Positions 63,854 through 64,000 of a stretch of 64,000 nucleotides of DNA are shown here, piece by piece. Source of the stretch: Agrobacterium larrymoorei (GTDB lineage Bacteria; Pseudomonadota; Alphaproteobacteria; Rhizobiales; Rhizobiaceae); contig NZ_JAAMFB010000016.1 of assembly GCF_013322225.1 (NCBI RefSeq), positions 186,001 to 250,000 on the forward strand. Direction: 5' to 3'. Within the stretch, counting starts at the first letter, position 1; every line of letters starts with the position of its first letter. The position numbers were made by a program, and so were the translations under genes. The notes beneath the pieces are model-generated. The model was given only the letters and a program-made list of their open reading frames with translations, did not search any database and was not told where the DNA came from.

Positions 63854-64000
63854 TCAGCACATCTTCTCGCCGTTGGGAACAGCCCGTTCCACAGCGGCGA
63901 GAACGATGTCACCATTCTCATCCGCAAAACCAAGCGTCAAGACTTCCGAACGAAATGGCCCGATCTGGCGCGGCGGGAAGTTCACGACACCCAACACCTG
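63854..64000 (-). CDS. csaA: CsaA-type tRNA-binding/secretion chaperone (5' part outside window)
   Basis: Only the last 48 codons are in the window, running off the right edge with the frame open. They read QVLGVVNFPPRQIGPFRSEVLTLGFADENGDIVLAAVERAVPNGEKMC in parts, which matches the C-terminal portion of CsaA/YgjH-like proteins with a tRNA-binding (EMAP-II-like OB) fold, including the VNFPP-x-QIGPF-S-E and VPNG endings. CsaA binds unfolded proteins and tRNA. Identification is good despite the truncation. Confidence 0.85.
   Translation of the reverse strand, partial: QVLGVVNFPPRQIGPFRSEVLTLGFADENGDIVLAAVERAVPNGEKMC

Overview
This 64 kb window comes from the main chromosome of a Rhizobiales bacterium, most likely Agrobacterium or a close Rhizobiaceae relative. 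The strongest evidence is gene identity and order: an Agp2-type bathy-phytochrome histidine kinase, rpoD next to dnaG, greA followed by an LpsB-type core mannosyltransferase, and the block lrp / trxB / lsrB / two tandem AbcR-type sRNAs / arsR. These are neighbourhoods I recognise from Agrobacterium and Sinorhizobium. GC-rich third codon positions and a Rhizobiales-type palindromic repeat agree. No prophage, insertion sequence, CRISPR array or integrase is visible.

Layout. 1-6.5 kb: the end of an N-formylglutamate amidohydrolase-family gene, then an ethanolamine-type permease, a glutamine-synthetase-like ligase, an aldehyde dehydrogenase and an iron alcohol dehydrogenase, which read as a gamma-glutamylated amine (probably ethanolamine) catabolic operon. 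6.5-10.6 kb: small genes and tRNA-Ile2(CAU). 10.8-13.4 kb: bathy-phytochrome. 13.4-19 kb: a TonB-like DUF930 protein, rpoD and dnaG on the minus strand. 19.1-19.8 kb: BrnT/BrnA toxin-antitoxin. 19.9-20.04 kb: a candidate structured sRNA. 20-32 kb: yqeY, carA, MATE pump, chemoreceptor, zinc peptidase, GST and carB. 32-34.2 kb: SRPBCC protein and MFS pump. 34.2-36.9 kb: a two-gene DNA-repair operon (radical SAM protein plus UdgX-type uracil-DNA glycosylase) under a perfect alphaproteobacterial LexA box. 37-48 kb: greA followed by an LPS-core and surface-polysaccharide region that includes the GDP-L-fucose pathway, a glycosyltransferase-methyltransferase fusion, an FkbM methyltransferase and a fucosyltransferase-like protein; the 43.7-48 kb part looks AT-richer and accessory. 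48-52.7 kb: lrp, trxB, lsrB, AbcR1/AbcR2, arsR and a NerA/NemA-type ene-reductase. 53-64 kb: chaA, aatA, an EAL protein, a DMT exporter, a cold-shock protein, an MBL hydrolase, an SH3 protein, and a MarR / response regulator / histidine kinase operon, ending in a partial CsaA-type gene.

Regulation readable from sequence: one LexA box; three GGAAC-N16/17-CGTT matches to the general stress (EcfG) promoter, each correctly oriented upstream of a gene; terminator-like hairpins inside the leaders of carB and greA; matched promoters in front of both AbcR copies; and a palindrome beside the brnT promoter. The items most worth a second look are the SOS-controlled UdgX/radical-SAM operon, the unassigned structured RNA near 19.9 kb, the glutamylated-amine operon, and the unusual fused and fucosyl-type enzymes in the polysaccharide region. 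All functional statements come from reading motifs and recalling families; no database search was run.
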